Part shown: piece after piece, positions 23,166 through 32,110 of the stretch
Layout: each line of letters begins with the position of its first letter
How positions within the stretch are numbered: the first letter of the stretch is position 1
Source of the DNA: Thermoplasmatota archaeon
GTDB lineage: Archaea; Thermoplasmatota; E2; UBA202; JdFR-43
NCBI GenBank assembly: GCA_029258955.1
Contig: JAPDJT010000024.1
Span: forward strand, 1 to 43,775
Direction: 5' to 3'
DNA: 43,775 nt
Made by a program: the position numbers and the translations under genes
The notes under the pieces: model-generated
Told to the model about the DNA's origin: nothing
Databases searched by the model: none
What the model saw: only the letters and a program-made list of their open reading frames with translations

Positions 23166-23211
23166 TTCATTTTGTAAAGAAAATATTTGTACTCATTTTT
23201 GTTTTCAATTT

Positions 23212-23925
23212 ATGCTAGCTGTAATAACAGGAGGAGATAGGGGGATAGGAAAAGCTATTGCTATTGATTTAGCTAAAAATGGATATGACATTGTTTTTAC
23301 ATACAGGCAAAATAAGGAGAAAGCAAAAGAAACTCTAGAAGAACTTAAAAATTATGGAAATGCAGAATATTATAGAATGGATGTAACAAATTGGGAAGAA
23401 GTGCAAAAAATTTTTAAAGAAATAGGAGAAAAATACGAGAAAATAAACGTTCTTGTAAATAATGCAGGGATTGTTGGCAAATACATTTTCTTAGAAGACA
23501 TAACGCTTGAAGATTGGCATAGGGTAATGAATGTTAATCTGACAGGCGTGTTTTATTGTTGCAAAGCAGCTCTTCCCCATTTAAAGAAAGCAAAAGGATG
23601 CATAGTTAACATAAGTTCAATAGCTGGAAAAATGGGCGGAACTGTAGGATGTCATTATGCAGCCAGCAAAGCAGGAGTAATTGGCTTAACTTTTGCGCTG
23701 GCAAGTGAGCTGGCAAAATATGGAATAAGAGTAAATGCTGTTGCACCTGGCCCTGTTGATACAGAACTGCTAAGCAAAGAATTAAAAGAAAAATTGAAGG
23801 AATTGGCTTTGCTTAAAAGAATAGCTAAGCCAGAAGAAATAGCTCATGCAGTGCGCTTTCTTATAGAAAATAAATATGTTACCGGGGAAGTTGTTGATGT
23901 AAATGGCGGGAGATATATGGATTGA
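23212..23925 (+). CDS. short-chain dehydrogenase/reductase, FabG-like
   Basis: A classical 237-residue SDR. It has the cofactor motif TGGDRGIG (residues 6-13), NNAG (83-86), and a catalytic tetrad including Ser136, Tyr149 and Lys153 (YAASKAG), then the APGPVDTE motif. The closest named family is 3-oxoacyl-ACP reductase (FabG), but archaea generally lack the bacterial fatty-acid cycle and SDR substrates are hard to predict. Arg/Lys after the second strand (TYRQNKEKAK) suggests NADPH preference. It is convergent with the archaemetzincin gene, 3 bases away. Confidence 0.88.
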   Translation: MLAVITGGDRGIGKAIAIDLAKNGYDIVFTYRQNKEKAKETLEELKNYGNAEYYRMDVTNWEEVQKIFKEIGEKYEKINVLVNNAGIVGKYIFLEDITLEDWHRVMNVNLTGVFYCCKAALPHLKKAKGCIVNISSIAGKMGGTVGCHYAASKAGVIGLTFALASELAKYGIRVNAVAPGPVDTELLSKELKEKLKELALLKRIAKPEEIAHAVRFLIENKYVTGEVVDVNGGRYMD

Positions 23926-23928
23926 AGT

Positions 23929-24375
23929 TCATTGTAACTTTAATTTTCTTTTGCACTCATTACATAATTTGCTGGGTTTTGCCATTGCTTCAGTTAGGCT
24001 ATTTGAGAATTGCATTACACAATGATTTCTGCAATGTTCCAAGCCAAATATATGGCCTACTTCATGAACAACTTCTTTAGGAATAATTTCATCTGGTAAT
24101 CTATAGGTGGAAATGATGGCTTTTCTTTGCCAGGCAATTCCAAATACAAAATTCATTTTATCAACATAAATATCCTTATCAACAATCCATATGGAATAAG
24201 GAGGGATATGTGGCAAAAGGAGAATAGCATTATATTGTTGCCTCAGCCTATTTAAAGCATTTTTTGGCAGAGCCAAAAACCCAGCATCTTCTATTGCTAC
24301 ATCAAAATTTTCCCTTAATGCTTTTTCTATTGTTTCCAAATCCACCCTCTTTGTGTAATAAACTTTGAATTTCAT
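23929..24375 (-). CDS. amzA: archaemetzincin zinc metallopeptidase
   Basis: A 148-residue compact metzincin. The signature is complete: the zinc motif HEVGHIFGLEHC with His104, His108 and His114, then Cys115, Cys119, Met121 (Met-turn) and the C-terminal Cys138-x2-Cys141, which form a second zinc site of the HExxHxxGxxHCx4CxM type. I start at ATG 24375; the longer frame to 24417 would read through the neighbouring tRNA gene. The start is only 2 bases from the 3' end of tRNA-Leu on the same strand, so the two may share a transcript. Its substrate is unknown; archaemetzincins are usually cytosolic. Confidence 0.93.
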   Translation of the reverse strand: MKFKVYYTKRVDLETIEKALRENFDVAIEDAGFLALPKNALNRLRQQYNAILLLPHIPPYSIWIVDKDIYVDKMNFVFGIAWQRKAIISTYRLPDEIIPKEVVHEVGHIFGLEHCRNHCVMQFSNSLTEAMAKPSKLCNECKRKLKLQ

Positions 24376-24377
24376 TA

Positions 24378-24460
24378 TGCAGGGGGTGGGATTCGAACCC
24401 ACGAAGGGCTTCCCCACAAGGCCCTGAACCTTGCGCCGTTGACCGCTTGGCTACCCCTGC
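24378..24460 (-). tRNA. tRNA-Leu (CAG)
   Basis: Acceptor GCAGGGG/CCCCTGC, discriminator A, anticodon stem CAAGG/CCTTG around TTCAGGG (anticodon CAG), a long class II variable arm, and T stem GTGGG/CCCAC around TTCGAAT. There is no intron. amzA begins 2 bases downstream. Confidence 0.95.
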
Positions 24461-24507
24461 TATTCCTATATATTGGCAGAGCTATAAAAATTTTAGAGTA
24501 AATGCGA

Positions 24508-24604
24508 GTTCGTCAAAAATGAAGGAGATGGTTGCTATTGGCTATTGTTGCATGGAATGGAATTTATAACAACATCCCATTTCATTTATTTTTACTTCTT
24601 TTTC
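24508..24604 (-). repeat. palindromic intergenic element, copy D
   Basis: A reverse-orientation copy with the core TTCCATGCAACAATAGCC (minus strand). Over about 73 bases (24518-24590) it is nearly identical to copy G at 28473-28543: I count one single-base indel and one substitution. The left terminal repeat is reduced. Confidence 0.75.
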
Positions 24605-24640
24605 GGAGTAAATGATTAATATTTCCTTTTATTTAACCAC

Positions 24641-26125
24641 ATGGAAAAGAGATATCTTGCATTCATTGTTGCTACTCTTGTCATTTTCTCAAGCATTATA
24701 ATTTTCAATGAAAGCAGAAAAAGGAAAAGCATGGTCGAAGCAAAAGAAATCGTTATTAATGACTATGACCCTACAGTAGATTTAGAAGTAATATTTAGAA
24801 TTGACAGAATAAGAAAAATTGATTTTGAAAGAGGAGAAGAACCTTTATTTGTTTTGGAAATAAACATTGATGGAAATAAATATGAAGTAGGAGAATGGAA
24901 AGGACTTGATGCATATCCAAGATGGAGACATATTCAAAATGTTGATGATTCAAAAGAAAATGTTACTATAGAAATTAAATTATTTGAAAAAATAGGAGAT
25001 GAAAAAATACAGTGTGATATTAGCCCAAGAAGAGGGGAGTATTCTGAAGGAAAAACTTTGAAACTAATATATTCCTTAAAAAATGGAAGTTGGTGGGGAG
25101 ATGATTTTTTAGGAGATGCCAATGGATATGGACATGCAAGTGGAACAGAAGATGGAGTATATGATGAAAATGATTGTGAAATTTTCTTTGATATATACCA
25201 AACTGATGCAGATGCAGATAGGCTAACTTGGTATGAAGAAGTATTTATATATGGAACAGACCCAAATGTAAGTGATTATGGAAAAGATTATGATGGAGAT
25301 GGAGTGCCAATAGAATGGGAAGATAAATATGGATACAATCCTTTTATTTATGAAAACCATTCTTCATTAGATCCAGACAAAGATGGAATACAGAATATTG
25401 AGGAATATATGATGAGGGAATGGCATTCTGACCCATTTAGCCAAGATATTTTTGTTGAAGTAGATTTTATGGAAAATAGATTTTTTGGACATACTACATT
25501 TCCAGAATATTCAAAGCAGAGAGTAATTTCTGCTTTTACAAAGCATAATATAGTGCTTCATATTGATGATGGTATAATGGGGCAAGGAGGAGAAGTTTTA
25601 CCATATGTAAAATTCTATACTCCAGAATATATGGCTCTATATTACAAGAAATATTTCCTCAATGATGGCAAAGATGAATGGAAAAGAGGAATATTCAGAT
25701 ACTGCGTTTTCTGTCACTATACATTTCCAGCTAAGAAAAATGTAGCTGGCTATTCATATTGGCCAACTAATTTAGATAAATTCTGCAGTTTTGCAGTTGG
25801 AATAAGGGTAATAAAAAATTATAGGTTTACACCTCTAAAAAGAGAGACTGCAATAGCAAGTTTATTTATGCATGAACTTGGTCATACACTTGGCTTATTC
25901 TGGCATACTTATCATGGTTGTGATAACCTAACAACTACTCGTCCATGGTATGATGGATGGAAGAAATATGAGAATTATAAGAGTTGTATGAATTATAGAT
26001 ATGCTTGGAGTTTAGTTGATTATTCTGATGGTAGTCATGGAGAAGGAGATTTCAATGACTGGGCTGTTGTTGATCCAGCTTTCTTTGAAAAGAATTTCTT
26101 TGCTGAGCCACCTATAATCCTTTAA
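24641..26125 (+). CDS. secreted zinc metalloprotease with Asp-rich calcium-type repeats
   Basis: A 494-residue protein with an N-terminal membrane/signal helix (about 5-23, AFIVATLVIFSSIIIF). An N-terminal beta-rich region is followed by Asp-rich repeats at about 188-270 (DADADRLTWYEE, DYDGDGVPIEWED, DPDKDGIQNIEEY), like thrombospondin type-3/calcium-binding loops. The catalytic motif is HELGHTLGLFWH with His411, Glu412, His415 and a third histidine at 422, followed by a possible Met-turn, CMNY, at 449-452. The third ligand is one residue further than in the classic metzincin HExxHxxGxxH. Likely an extracellular, cell-anchored protease. It overlaps the next gene's stop by 4 bases. Confidence 0.82.
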   Translation: MEKRYLAFIVATLVIFSSIIIFNESRKRKSMVEAKEIVINDYDPTVDLEVIFRIDRIRKIDFERGEEPLFVLEINIDGNKYEVGEWKGLDAYPRWRHIQNVDDSKENVTIEIKLFEKIGDEKIQCDISPRRGEYSEGKTLKLIYSLKNGSWWGDDFLGDANGYGHASGTEDGVYDENDCEIFFDIYQTDADADRLTWYEEVFIYGTDPNVSDYGKDYDGDGVPIEWEDKYGYNPFIYENHSSLDPDKDGIQNIEEYMMREWHSDPFSQDIFVEVDFMENRFFGHTTFPEYSKQRVISAFTKHNIVLHIDDGIMGQGGEVLPYVKFYTPEYMALYYKKYFLNDGKDEWKRGIFRYCVFCHYTFPAKKNVAGYSYWPTNLDKFCSFAVGIRVIKNYRFTPLKRETAIASLFMHELGHTLGLFWHTYHGCDNLTTTRPWYDGWKKYENYKSCMNYRYAWSLVDYSDGSHGEGDFNDWAVVDPAFFEKNFFAEPPIIL

Positions 26126-27300
26126 TCTTTCCACACCCTTACATTTTTTTCATCAATAGCTGTATTCATTGCTACATCATATGCTATAACTTTTATTATA
26201 TGGAGTCCTTTGCTTGTGTCCCAATGCCATTCATATGGCGGGCTTGTTGCAATGTAAGCCAAGGAATCATCAATGTAAAATTCTACCTTTTCTATGCCTA
26301 TATTATCAAAAGCATTTACTACAATATCAATGTCTCCGAGAATAATGGTAATTGGTAGTGGAAAGATTTCTCTATTGTTTATATAGAGAGCATCTCTTGG
26401 CTTTACTATGATAACAGATGGAGGAGTAGTATCATAAGGAGAAATATTTGCATATGTTGTATCATTTGCAATGTTTCCTAAGGAATCTATGACGGTTAGC
26501 TTAACAGTATAATTTCCTTCCTTGCTATAAACATGCTTCGGATTCTGCTCATATGCATAGCTTCCGTCTCCAAAGTCCCACTGCCATTGGTATGGGAGCA
26601 ATCCACCAAAAGCAGAGCCATTAAATTGTATTTCAAATCCAGCAATTCCTTTATATGGTCCATCTGCCATTGCCTGCAACTCCTCATAAATGATAGCTTG
26701 TGTTGTATCAATAGATACATTTCTCATGCTATCTGTAACTTTTAATTTGACAGTATATATCCCTGCTTCCATATAGCTATGCTTTGGATCTTCTTGGCTA
26801 CTTGTTGCTCCATCTCCAAAATCCCAGTGCCAGTGATATGGAGGTGTGCCCAGATAGGCAGAGCCATTGAATTTTATTATCTCCCCTACTTTTCCATAAT
26901 ATGGACCATTTGCTATTGCTGTTAAATTGCGGTATATATACCATACATGAACTTCATCATATCCTTTATTGTTCTGGTTATCATACACGCATACTTTAAT
27001 GAAATTTTTTCCTTCAAAAAGTTCAACGGGCAATTCAAAATCAACTCTTGTGTATGGTATTGGCAAATCTTCTTCATAAAATCTACTTTTATTATTACAT
27101 TTAACCATCCATTCCATTTTTATGATGCCATCTTCATCAATTGCATATCCTGTTATGTTTAACAAAGGACCACGAGTTGCATTGAAAATCTCTCCCGATT
27201 TTGGATATGTAATAACTACAACAGGTTCATCATTTAAAGGCAGAGAACTTGCCATTAGCAGAATATCTACTGTTGCTACAAATGCAATAAGCTTTTTCAT
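26122..27300 (-). CDS. secreted PKD-domain protein with LYI-RE C-terminal module
   Basis: A 392-residue exported protein with a signal peptide at 1-19 (MKKLIAFVATVDILLMASS). An Ig-like region (about 28-125) is followed by two PKD domains (about 128-210 and 213-293), each with WDFGDG and a later YTVKL. The C-terminal part (about 296-392) has LYINNREIFPLP, VEFYIDD and PPYEWHWD, a module shared with the genes at 39806 and 42062. There is no catalytic motif and no C-terminal membrane helix. Likely a surface adhesion or matrix protein. Confidence 0.82.
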   Translation of the reverse strand: MKKLIAFVATVDILLMASSLPLNDEPVVVITYPKSGEIFNATRGPLLNITGYAIDEDGIIKMEWMVKCNNKSRFYEEDLPIPYTRVDFELPVELFEGKNFIKVCVYDNQNNKGYDEVHVWYIYRNLTAIANGPYYGKVGEIIKFNGSAYLGTPPYHWHWDFGDGATSSQEDPKHSYMEAGIYTVKLKVTDSMRNVSIDTTQAIIYEELQAMADGPYKGIAGFEIQFNGSAFGGLLPYQWQWDFGDGSYAYEQNPKHVYSKEGNYTVKLTVIDSLGNIANDTTYANISPYDTTPPSVIIVKPRDALYINNREIFPLPITIILGDIDIVVNAFDNIGIEKVEFYIDDSLAYIATSPPYEWHWDTSKGLHIIKVIAYDVAMNTAIDEKNVRVWKD

Positions 27301-27471
27301 GATTATAACAATTGCCTGGCTTTATAAACTTGTTGTTTGCAAACAAGGAGCAAATTAAAACAATTATTTTTATTGTAAGAAAGAATTTCCTGAACAAACA
27401 ATAAGAATTGATAAGAAACTTCTTCAAGCAATTCCATATAGAATCACATTCGGAAAATAAAATATAAATAG
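27301..27471. other. AT-rich spacer before tRNA-Thr
   Basis: Separates the PKD protein start from the tRNA-Thr 3' end. It holds the minus-strand promoter of the PKD gene presumably, but I see no clear TATA box, repeat or small gene in it. Confidence 0.4.
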
Positions 27472-27545
27472 AGCCGGCGAAGGGATTTGAACCCTTGACC
27501 TGCTGATTACAAATCAGCCGCTCTACCGGGCTAAGCTACGCCGGC
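27472..27545 (-). tRNA. tRNA-Thr (TGT)
   Basis: Acceptor GCCGGCG/CGCCGGC, discriminator T (U), anticodon stem GCTGA/TCAGC around TTTGTAA (anticodon TGT), T stem AAGGG/CCCTT around TTCAAAT. There is no intron. A U discriminator is usual for archaeal tRNA-Thr. Confidence 0.95.
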
Positions 27546-27727
27546 TTCAACAGAGAAAAGAGAAGGATTTAAAAAATTTTATGGTGATTTTTAAGGAGAG
27601 AAATTTATGGATTTCCTGATATAATGGAAGAAAAGATAGTTGAAATCAAAATGAAAGATGATGTTATTATGGCACACCTTTTCATGCGATAATTTTTCAA
27701 TTTCAAAGTTTTCAATCTCAAAGAAAG

Positions 27728-27822
27728 GGTTTGATGACTAAATGAAAGAAAAGGTTGTCATTAGCTATTATTGCATAGAAGGGAATTACTATGACAACTT
27801 CTCATTTCATTATATTTTTCAA
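27728..27822 (-). repeat. palindromic intergenic element, copy F
   Basis: A reverse-orientation copy. On the minus strand it reads AATGAAATGAGAAGTTGTCA, then the core CTTCTATGCAATAATAGC, TAATGACAAC and TTTCATTTAGTCATCAAACC. The inner arms GTTGTCAT/ATGACAAC are perfectly complementary and differ from copy A's GTTGCC/GGCAAC. A weaker half-copy may lie at about 27650-27710. Together they fill the gene-free stretch 27546-27868. Confidence 0.7.
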
Positions 27823-27868
27823 TTTCAAAGAAAAACAAAATTTATTATTGGATTAGGAATTATCTTAT

Positions 27869-28372
27869 ATGAGAGCTTTAATTATAGGAAGATTTCAACC
27901 ATTTCATAATGGTCATGTCTATCTTGTAGAGAAATTTAAAGAAAATGAATTTATATTTGCAATAGGCTCTGCATATGAGAGCTATTCTTTTGAAAATCCT
28001 TTTACCGCTGGAGAGAGATGCGAGATGATTTATAAAGCTATGGAAGAGTTGAATGTAAAAAAATTTTATATAATTCCTATTCCAGATATAAATAGGTATG
28101 GTGTCTATGCAAAGCATGTCATAGATTTAGTTCCGAAATTTGATTTCGTTATTTCAAATAATAAGCTAATAAAAATACTGTTTGAAAGGGAAGGATACGA
28201 AGTAAAAGAAACAGGTTTGCATAATAGAAAAGAGTATCAGGGAAAAGTCATAAGGGAAAAAATTGCTAAAAAGGAAAAATGGGAACATTTTGTTCCTAAA
28301 AAAGTTGCAGAGTATATTAAGAGTATTAAAGGAGATGAGAGAATCCAAATGTTAGCAAAAATAACCAAATGA
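27869..28372 (+). CDS. nadM: nicotinamide-nucleotide adenylyltransferase (archaeal NadM)
   Basis: Joins NMN and ATP to give NAD. A 167-residue enzyme of the archaeal type. The nucleotidyltransferase motif GRFQPFHNGH is at residues 7-16, followed by IGSAYESYSFENPFTAGER and PIPDINRYGVYAKHV, all typical of NadM. The second ATP motif, usually GTxIR, appears as YQGKVIREKI, with Lys-Val in place of the commoner Thr-x. It stands alone between two copies of the palindromic element. Confidence 0.95.
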   Translation: MRALIIGRFQPFHNGHVYLVEKFKENEFIFAIGSAYESYSFENPFTAGERCEMIYKAMEELNVKKFYIIPIPDINRYGVYAKHVIDLVPKFDFVISNNKLIKILFEREGYEVKETGLHNRKEYQGKVIREKIAKKEKWEHFVPKKVAEYIKSIKGDERIQMLAKITK

Positions 28373-28460
28373 AAACTGATAATGCTAATGCAACTTTTCT
28401 TTCGGTTTTTATAGCGAGGTGATCTGTTATATATAGTAGTCTCATTTTTATGCATTTACA

Positions 28461-28558
28461 TGGGTGTCGAAAAATAAATGAAATGGGATGTTGTTATAAA
28501 TTCATTCCATGCAACAATAGCCAATAGCGACCATCTCCTTCATTTATTCGATAAACCC
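28461..28558 (+). repeat. palindromic intergenic element, copy G (best preserved)
   Basis: The left end GGGTGTCGAAAAATAAATGA and the right end TCATTTATTCGATAAACCC are near-perfect terminal inverted repeats. The core ATTCCATGCAACAATAGCC (28503-28521) sits in the loop of a roughly 100-base imperfect hairpin with a secondary stem, GATGTTGTTAT against ATAGCGACCATC. Confidence 0.8.
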
Positions 28559-28567
28559 GAAAAGAAG

Positions 28568-28648
28568 TAAAAAATAAATGAAATAAGATTACTATAGTAA
28601 TTTTCTCCCACCAATGACAACCTTTTCTTTCATTTTAAAAATAAAAAA
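28568..28648 (+). repeat. palindromic intergenic element, shortened copy H
   Basis: Directly follows copy G. It has AAAAAATAAATGAAATAAGA and, inverted, CTTTCATTTTAAAAATAAA, plus ACTATAGTAATTTTCTCCC and CAATGACAACC. The central TGCAATAATAGC segment is deleted. G and H together occupy the nadM-fusA gap. Confidence 0.6.
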
Positions 28649-28663
28649 TGCAAAAGGGAAAGG

Positions 28664-30859
28664 TTATCCAGCATAATGCTCTGCTGGATAGGGTTCTGGT
28701 GGTAATCCCTTTCTTTCCCTTATTTTCCTTGTTATTTCATCCTGCAAGAAATCTGGCAACGGTTCAAAGCCCATGTTTTCTGTACTCCACAATACTCTTC
28801 CTCCTGTTGCGCTTCTTATGGCTGATGCAAATCCAAACATCTCTGCAACTGGTGCTTTAGCATGTATTATACTCATATCCCCTTCCTGCTTAATGTCCAA
28901 AATTGTTCCTCTCCTTTGCGTTATTTCTCTTGTAACATTTCCCATAAGCTCGTGCGGAACAGAAATATACACTTTTTGCATTGGCTCAAGTAAAATCGGT
29001 TCTGCAAGCATCATTGCTCCAAATATGGCATTTCTCATTGCTGGAATGAGTTGAGCTGGACCTCTATGAATTGCATCTTCATGAAGCTTTGCATCAACAA
29101 GCCTTACCTTTACACCTTGCAATGGCTCACCAGCTTTTGGACCAGCTTCACAAACTTCTTCAAATGCCTGTTTTAATAATTCCTTTGCTTCATGCAAATG
29201 CTGTATTCCTTTTGTAACATCTGTAATAAGATTTGCTCCTTTTATTCCAAACACTCCCTTTGCTTCCTCTTTTGGCATTCCAAGCTCCTCAAGTTTCTTT
29301 GCAACTTCTTTCCTGTATTTTTTAACATTTTCCGGAATCTGTCCTTCTAACAATGCTTTTACTACTTCAGGCTCCAAAGGCTCTACTTCAACATATAAAT
29401 AGTTATGTTTGTTTGGTGATTTTCCTTCAAAAACAGGCGATTTTTTCTTTACTGTTTCTCTATATATTACAGTAGGCTCAGATGTTACAATATCTACCTT
29501 ATAATCATTTTTTATTCTATATTCTGTAACCTCTAAATGTAATTCTCCCATTCCAGACATTAAATATTCTCCTGTTTCCTGGTTTATTTCAACATGAATG
29601 GAAGGATCGGCTTTTGATATGTCTCTAAGCACTTTAACGAGCTTTGGCAAATCAGAAGGATGTTTAGCTTCAACTCTTACAGTAACTACCGGCTCAGATA
29701 TATGCTTTATACTTTCAAATGGCTCCATTGATGGATCACTTGTTACTGTACAGCCAGCATAAGCATCTTTCAAGCCAAGAATGGCGGCTATATTTCCAGC
29801 TGGAATCTCATCTACTTTTATTCTTTCATCTCCTACCATCACTGACACTTGCTGAAGCCTATAAGGTTTTGGCATTCCAAGGATATATACTTCCTGCCCT
29901 TCCCTCAATGTTCCAGAAAATACTCTTCCAAAAGTAACCTCTCCTGCATGCGGGTCAATTATAATTTTTGTAACCATTAAGGACAGTGGACCCTTAGGGT
30001 CGCAATTTACCATTGCTTTGCCTATCGGGCTTTCTAAGTCCCCCCTCCATATGTTTGGTATTCTATATTTTTGAGCCTCTAATGGATTTGGTAAATGGCG
30101 AATAACCATATCTAAAGCAACAACATGAATGGGAGCTTTCTTAGCCAATGTTTTCTGATCATTATTCTTACAATACTCATAGATGTCCTTGAAAGTGATT
30201 CCGCTTCTTTTCATATATGGAACAGATATAGCCCAGTTATGCAAGGCACTACCAAAAGCAACTGAGCCATCCTCTGGCTTAACAAGCCATTTATCTTTGA
30301 ACTGTTCGGGAGCCATTTTTTTAATTAGTTTATTTACTTCTGCAATTATTTTAACAAATCTCTGTTGCATTTCCTGCGGATCAAGCTGAAGTTCATTTAT
30401 GAGCCTATCCACTTTATTTATGAGTAAGACAGGCTTAACTCTCTCTCTTAAAGCTTGTCTAAGTACTGTCTCTGTTTGAGGCATTACACCTTCAACAGCA
30501 CAAACTACAACTATGCATCCATCAACAGCTCTCATTGCCCTTGTTACGTCCCCCCCAAAATCAACGTGTCCAGGGGTATCGATCAAATTGATTAAATATT
30601 CCTTCCCTTCATATTCATGAACCATTGAAGCTGCTGCAGCATTTATTGTGATTCCTCTTGCCTGCTCCTGCTCATCATAGTCTAGCACAAGCTGTTGCCC
30701 AGCAAGCTCTTCAGAAATCATTCCAGCTCCAGCGAGGAGATTGTCAGAGAAAGTTGTTTTCCCGTGGTCTATATGTGCAACTACTCCTATGTTCCTTATT
30801 CTTTCCGGCTCATACATTAATTTTTTCGCTTTCTTAATATTCTCTTCTCGCCTTCCCAT
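28664..30859 (-). CDS. fusA: translation elongation factor 2
   Basis: GTPase that drives ribosome translocation. The 731-residue length is typical of archaeal EF-2. The GTP-binding motifs are [12 protein letters not shown] (G1), [11 protein letters not shown] (G3) and NKVDRL (G4). The diphthamide-bearing His lies in [15 protein letters not shown] of domain IV, so the protein is expected to be modified by the Dph pathway. The C-terminus ends PAEHYAG. It is the third gene of rps12-rps7-fusA; neither tef1 nor rps10, which often follow in archaea, is present. Confidence 0.98.
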   Translation of the reverse strand: MGRREENIKKAKKLMYEPERIRNIGVVAHIDHGKTTFSDNLLAGAGMISEELAGQQLVLDYDEQEQARGITINAAAASMVHEYEGKEYLINLIDTPGHVDFGGDVTRAMRAVDGCIVVVCAVEGVMPQTETVLRQALRERVKPVLLINKVDRLINELQLDPQEMQQRFVKIIAEVNKLIKKMAPEQFKDKWLVKPEDGSVAFGSALHNWAISVPYMKRSGITFKDIYEYCKNNDQKTLAKKAPIHVVALDMVIRHLPNPLEAQKYRIPNIWRGDLESPIGKAMVNCDPKGPLSLMVTKIIIDPHAGEVTFGRVFSGTLREGQEVYILGMPKPYRLQQVSVMVGDERIKVDEIPAGNIAAILGLKDAYAGCTVTSDPSMEPFESIKHISEPVVTVRVEAKHPSDLPKLVKVLRDISKADPSIHVEINQETGEYLMSGMGELHLEVTEYRIKNDYKVDIVTSEPTVIYRETVKKKSPVFEGKSPNKHNYLYVEVEPLEPEVVKALLEGQIPENVKKYRKEVAKKLEELGMPKEEAKGVFGIKGANLITDVTKGIQHLHEAKELLKQAFEEVCEAGPKAGEPLQGVKVRLVDAKLHEDAIHRGPAQLIPAMRNAIFGAMMLAEPILLEPMQKVYISVPHELMGNVTREITQRRGTILDIKQEGDMSIIHAKAPVAEMFGFASAIRSATGGRVLWSTENMGFEPLPDFLQDEITRKIRERKGLPPEPYPAEHYAG

Positions 30860-30864
30860 TTACT

Positions 30865-31425
30865 TCACCTTGCGCTTTGCGCTATTCTTTCGATTTCAAG
30901 CTTTTTGCTGACTGCGTAACTTGATGCATCATCCTTTGATGCAGCAATAATTTCCTCCGCCAAACACTCAGCAATACTCTTCTTATTCCTAAAAGTTTTA
31001 TTTATTGCTCCTACACATAAATTGCGTAAAGCCACATCCAAGCGCCTCAAGGGGGCGCTATCTACTGCTTGGGGAACATAAATACCAGATAAAAATAAGC
31101 GAGTTGTTTCTTCACGAGGAGCAGCATTTTCTATAGCTCTGATTAGCACTTGAACAGGATTCTCTTTTGTTCTCTGATGTATAATATCAAAAGCATCCCT
31201 TATTACCTTTAAAGCCTTTGTTTTCTTACCTGTATATTTTTCTGTTCTCATCATATTGTTTGCCAATCTTTCTATGAGGGAAAGATTAGCTTTTTTGAAA
31301 CGCTTATTTGCATGTCTTCCATGAGTATGTAATTTCTTTGCATCTAGGTTTATATATTGAGCGAGTCCTCTATCTCTTATAACAATGCCTTCTAATTCAT
31401 ATTTACCAAATAATAACTCAGCCAT
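30865..31425 (-). CDS. rps7: 30S ribosomal protein S7
   Basis: A 186-residue archaeal S7, binding the 3' major domain of 16S rRNA. Matches include KLHTHGRHANKRFKKANLSL, NPVQVLIRAIENAAPREETT and the C-terminal AVSKKLEIERIAQSAR. It lies 1 base after the rps12 stop and 5 bases before fusA in the same operon. Confidence 0.97.
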   Translation of the reverse strand: MAELLFGKYELEGIVIRDRGLAQYINLDAKKLHTHGRHANKRFKKANLSLIERLANNMMRTEKYTGKKTKALKVIRDAFDIIHQRTKENPVQVLIRAIENAAPREETTRLFLSGIYVPQAVDSAPLRRLDVALRNLCVGAINKTFRNKKSIAECLAEEIIAASKDDASSYAVSKKLEIERIAQSAR

Positions 31426-31426
31426 T

Positions 31427-31855
31427 TTATCTCACTGGTTTCTCAATCTTACCTTTAACCAATTCTTTTAATGACACATTATTGACTTTAACAACCTTAT
31501 ATCTAACTCCAGGAATATCTCCCATACTTCTTCCCATTCTTCCTCCTATTCCTTCAATAATGACTTCATCGTGTTCATCAATAAATGTTATTGCTTTATC
31601 TCCTGGAGCAAAAGCGGTGACTATTTTCCCATTTTTAATTAGCTGAACTTTTACACACTTTCTTATAGCTGAGTTAGGTTGCCTAGCTTCAATACCAACT
31701 TTTTCAATTACAATTCCTCTTGCTTGCGGAGCCCCTTCTAATGGATCCGTCTTTGCTTTAAGTCCAAGCATTCTCCTTTTATAATAGCGATCATGCCATC
31801 TAAACTTTTGCCTGTCCTTCTTTAACTTTCTGGCTGCATATAATCCTCTTCCCAT
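31427..31855 (-). CDS. rps12: 30S ribosomal protein S12
   Basis: A decoding-centre protein. Starting at ATG 31855 gives [20 protein letters not shown], as in other archaeal S12; a TTG at 31867 would add four residues without family support. Conserved stretches are [10 protein letters not shown]-like [33 protein letters not shown] and [20 protein letters not shown]-like CTTAAATA (minus strand, 31880-31887) is centred about 29 bases before the ATG and there is no Shine-Dalgarno, so the operon's transcript is probably leaderless. Confidence 0.96.
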   Translation of the reverse strand: MGRGLYAARKLKKDRQKFRWHDRYYKRRMLGLKAKTDPLEGAPQARGIVIEKVGIEARQPNSAIRKCVKVQLIKNGKIVTAFAPGDKAITFIDEHDEVIIEGIGGRMGRSMGDIPGVRYKVVKVNNVSLKELVKGKIEKPVR

Positions 31856-31879
31856 GCTAACAGGCAAATATGCTTTTAG

Positions 31880-31887
31880 TATTTAAG
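31880..31887 (-). promoter_or_regulatory. TATA box for rps12-rps7-fusA
   Basis: CTTAAATA on the minus strand lies about 29 bases before the rps12 ATG, consistent with leaderless transcription. Confidence 0.5.
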
Positions 31888-31990
31888 TATAACGCTATAG
31901 AAATTGCTCTATGAAATTAAGCATGAACACGTAGTTTGCTATCGGTTATTGCACAGATATGCAATAAACAATTAATAATTCTAAGTATTA

Positions 31991-32068
31991 TGGTTCGTTC
32001 GAAAAAATTAATGAAATAAAAGCCAGTGACAACCATCTTTCCCGTTTGCAAACGATCCTTGTTATCGA
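31991..32068 (+). repeat. palindromic intergenic element, shortened copy I
   Basis: GGTTCGTTCGAAAAAATTAA and TGAAATAAAA at the left, then CAGTGACAACCATCTTTCCC and a diverged right end, CAAACGATCC. The middle core is missing. It sits between the divergent rps12 and surface-protein genes. Confidence 0.5.
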
Positions 32069-32110
32069 AAAAAATAAAAAGATTTAAGTTTAAGGAGGCT
32101 TTATCTTTAC

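Noticed and set aside
24376-24417. N-terminal extension of archaemetzincin
   Set aside because: The extra 14 residues would be translated from the T-arm and variable arm of tRNA-Leu; the ATG at 24375 fits the family.
27546-28660. CRISPR-like array, because of several similar repeats around nadM
   Set aside because: The copies are about 100 bp, in both orientations, irregularly spaced and not separated by uniform spacers; no cas genes are present.
31856-31867. TTG start of S12
   Set aside because: The ATG at 31855 matches other archaeal S12 proteins and has better TATA spacing.
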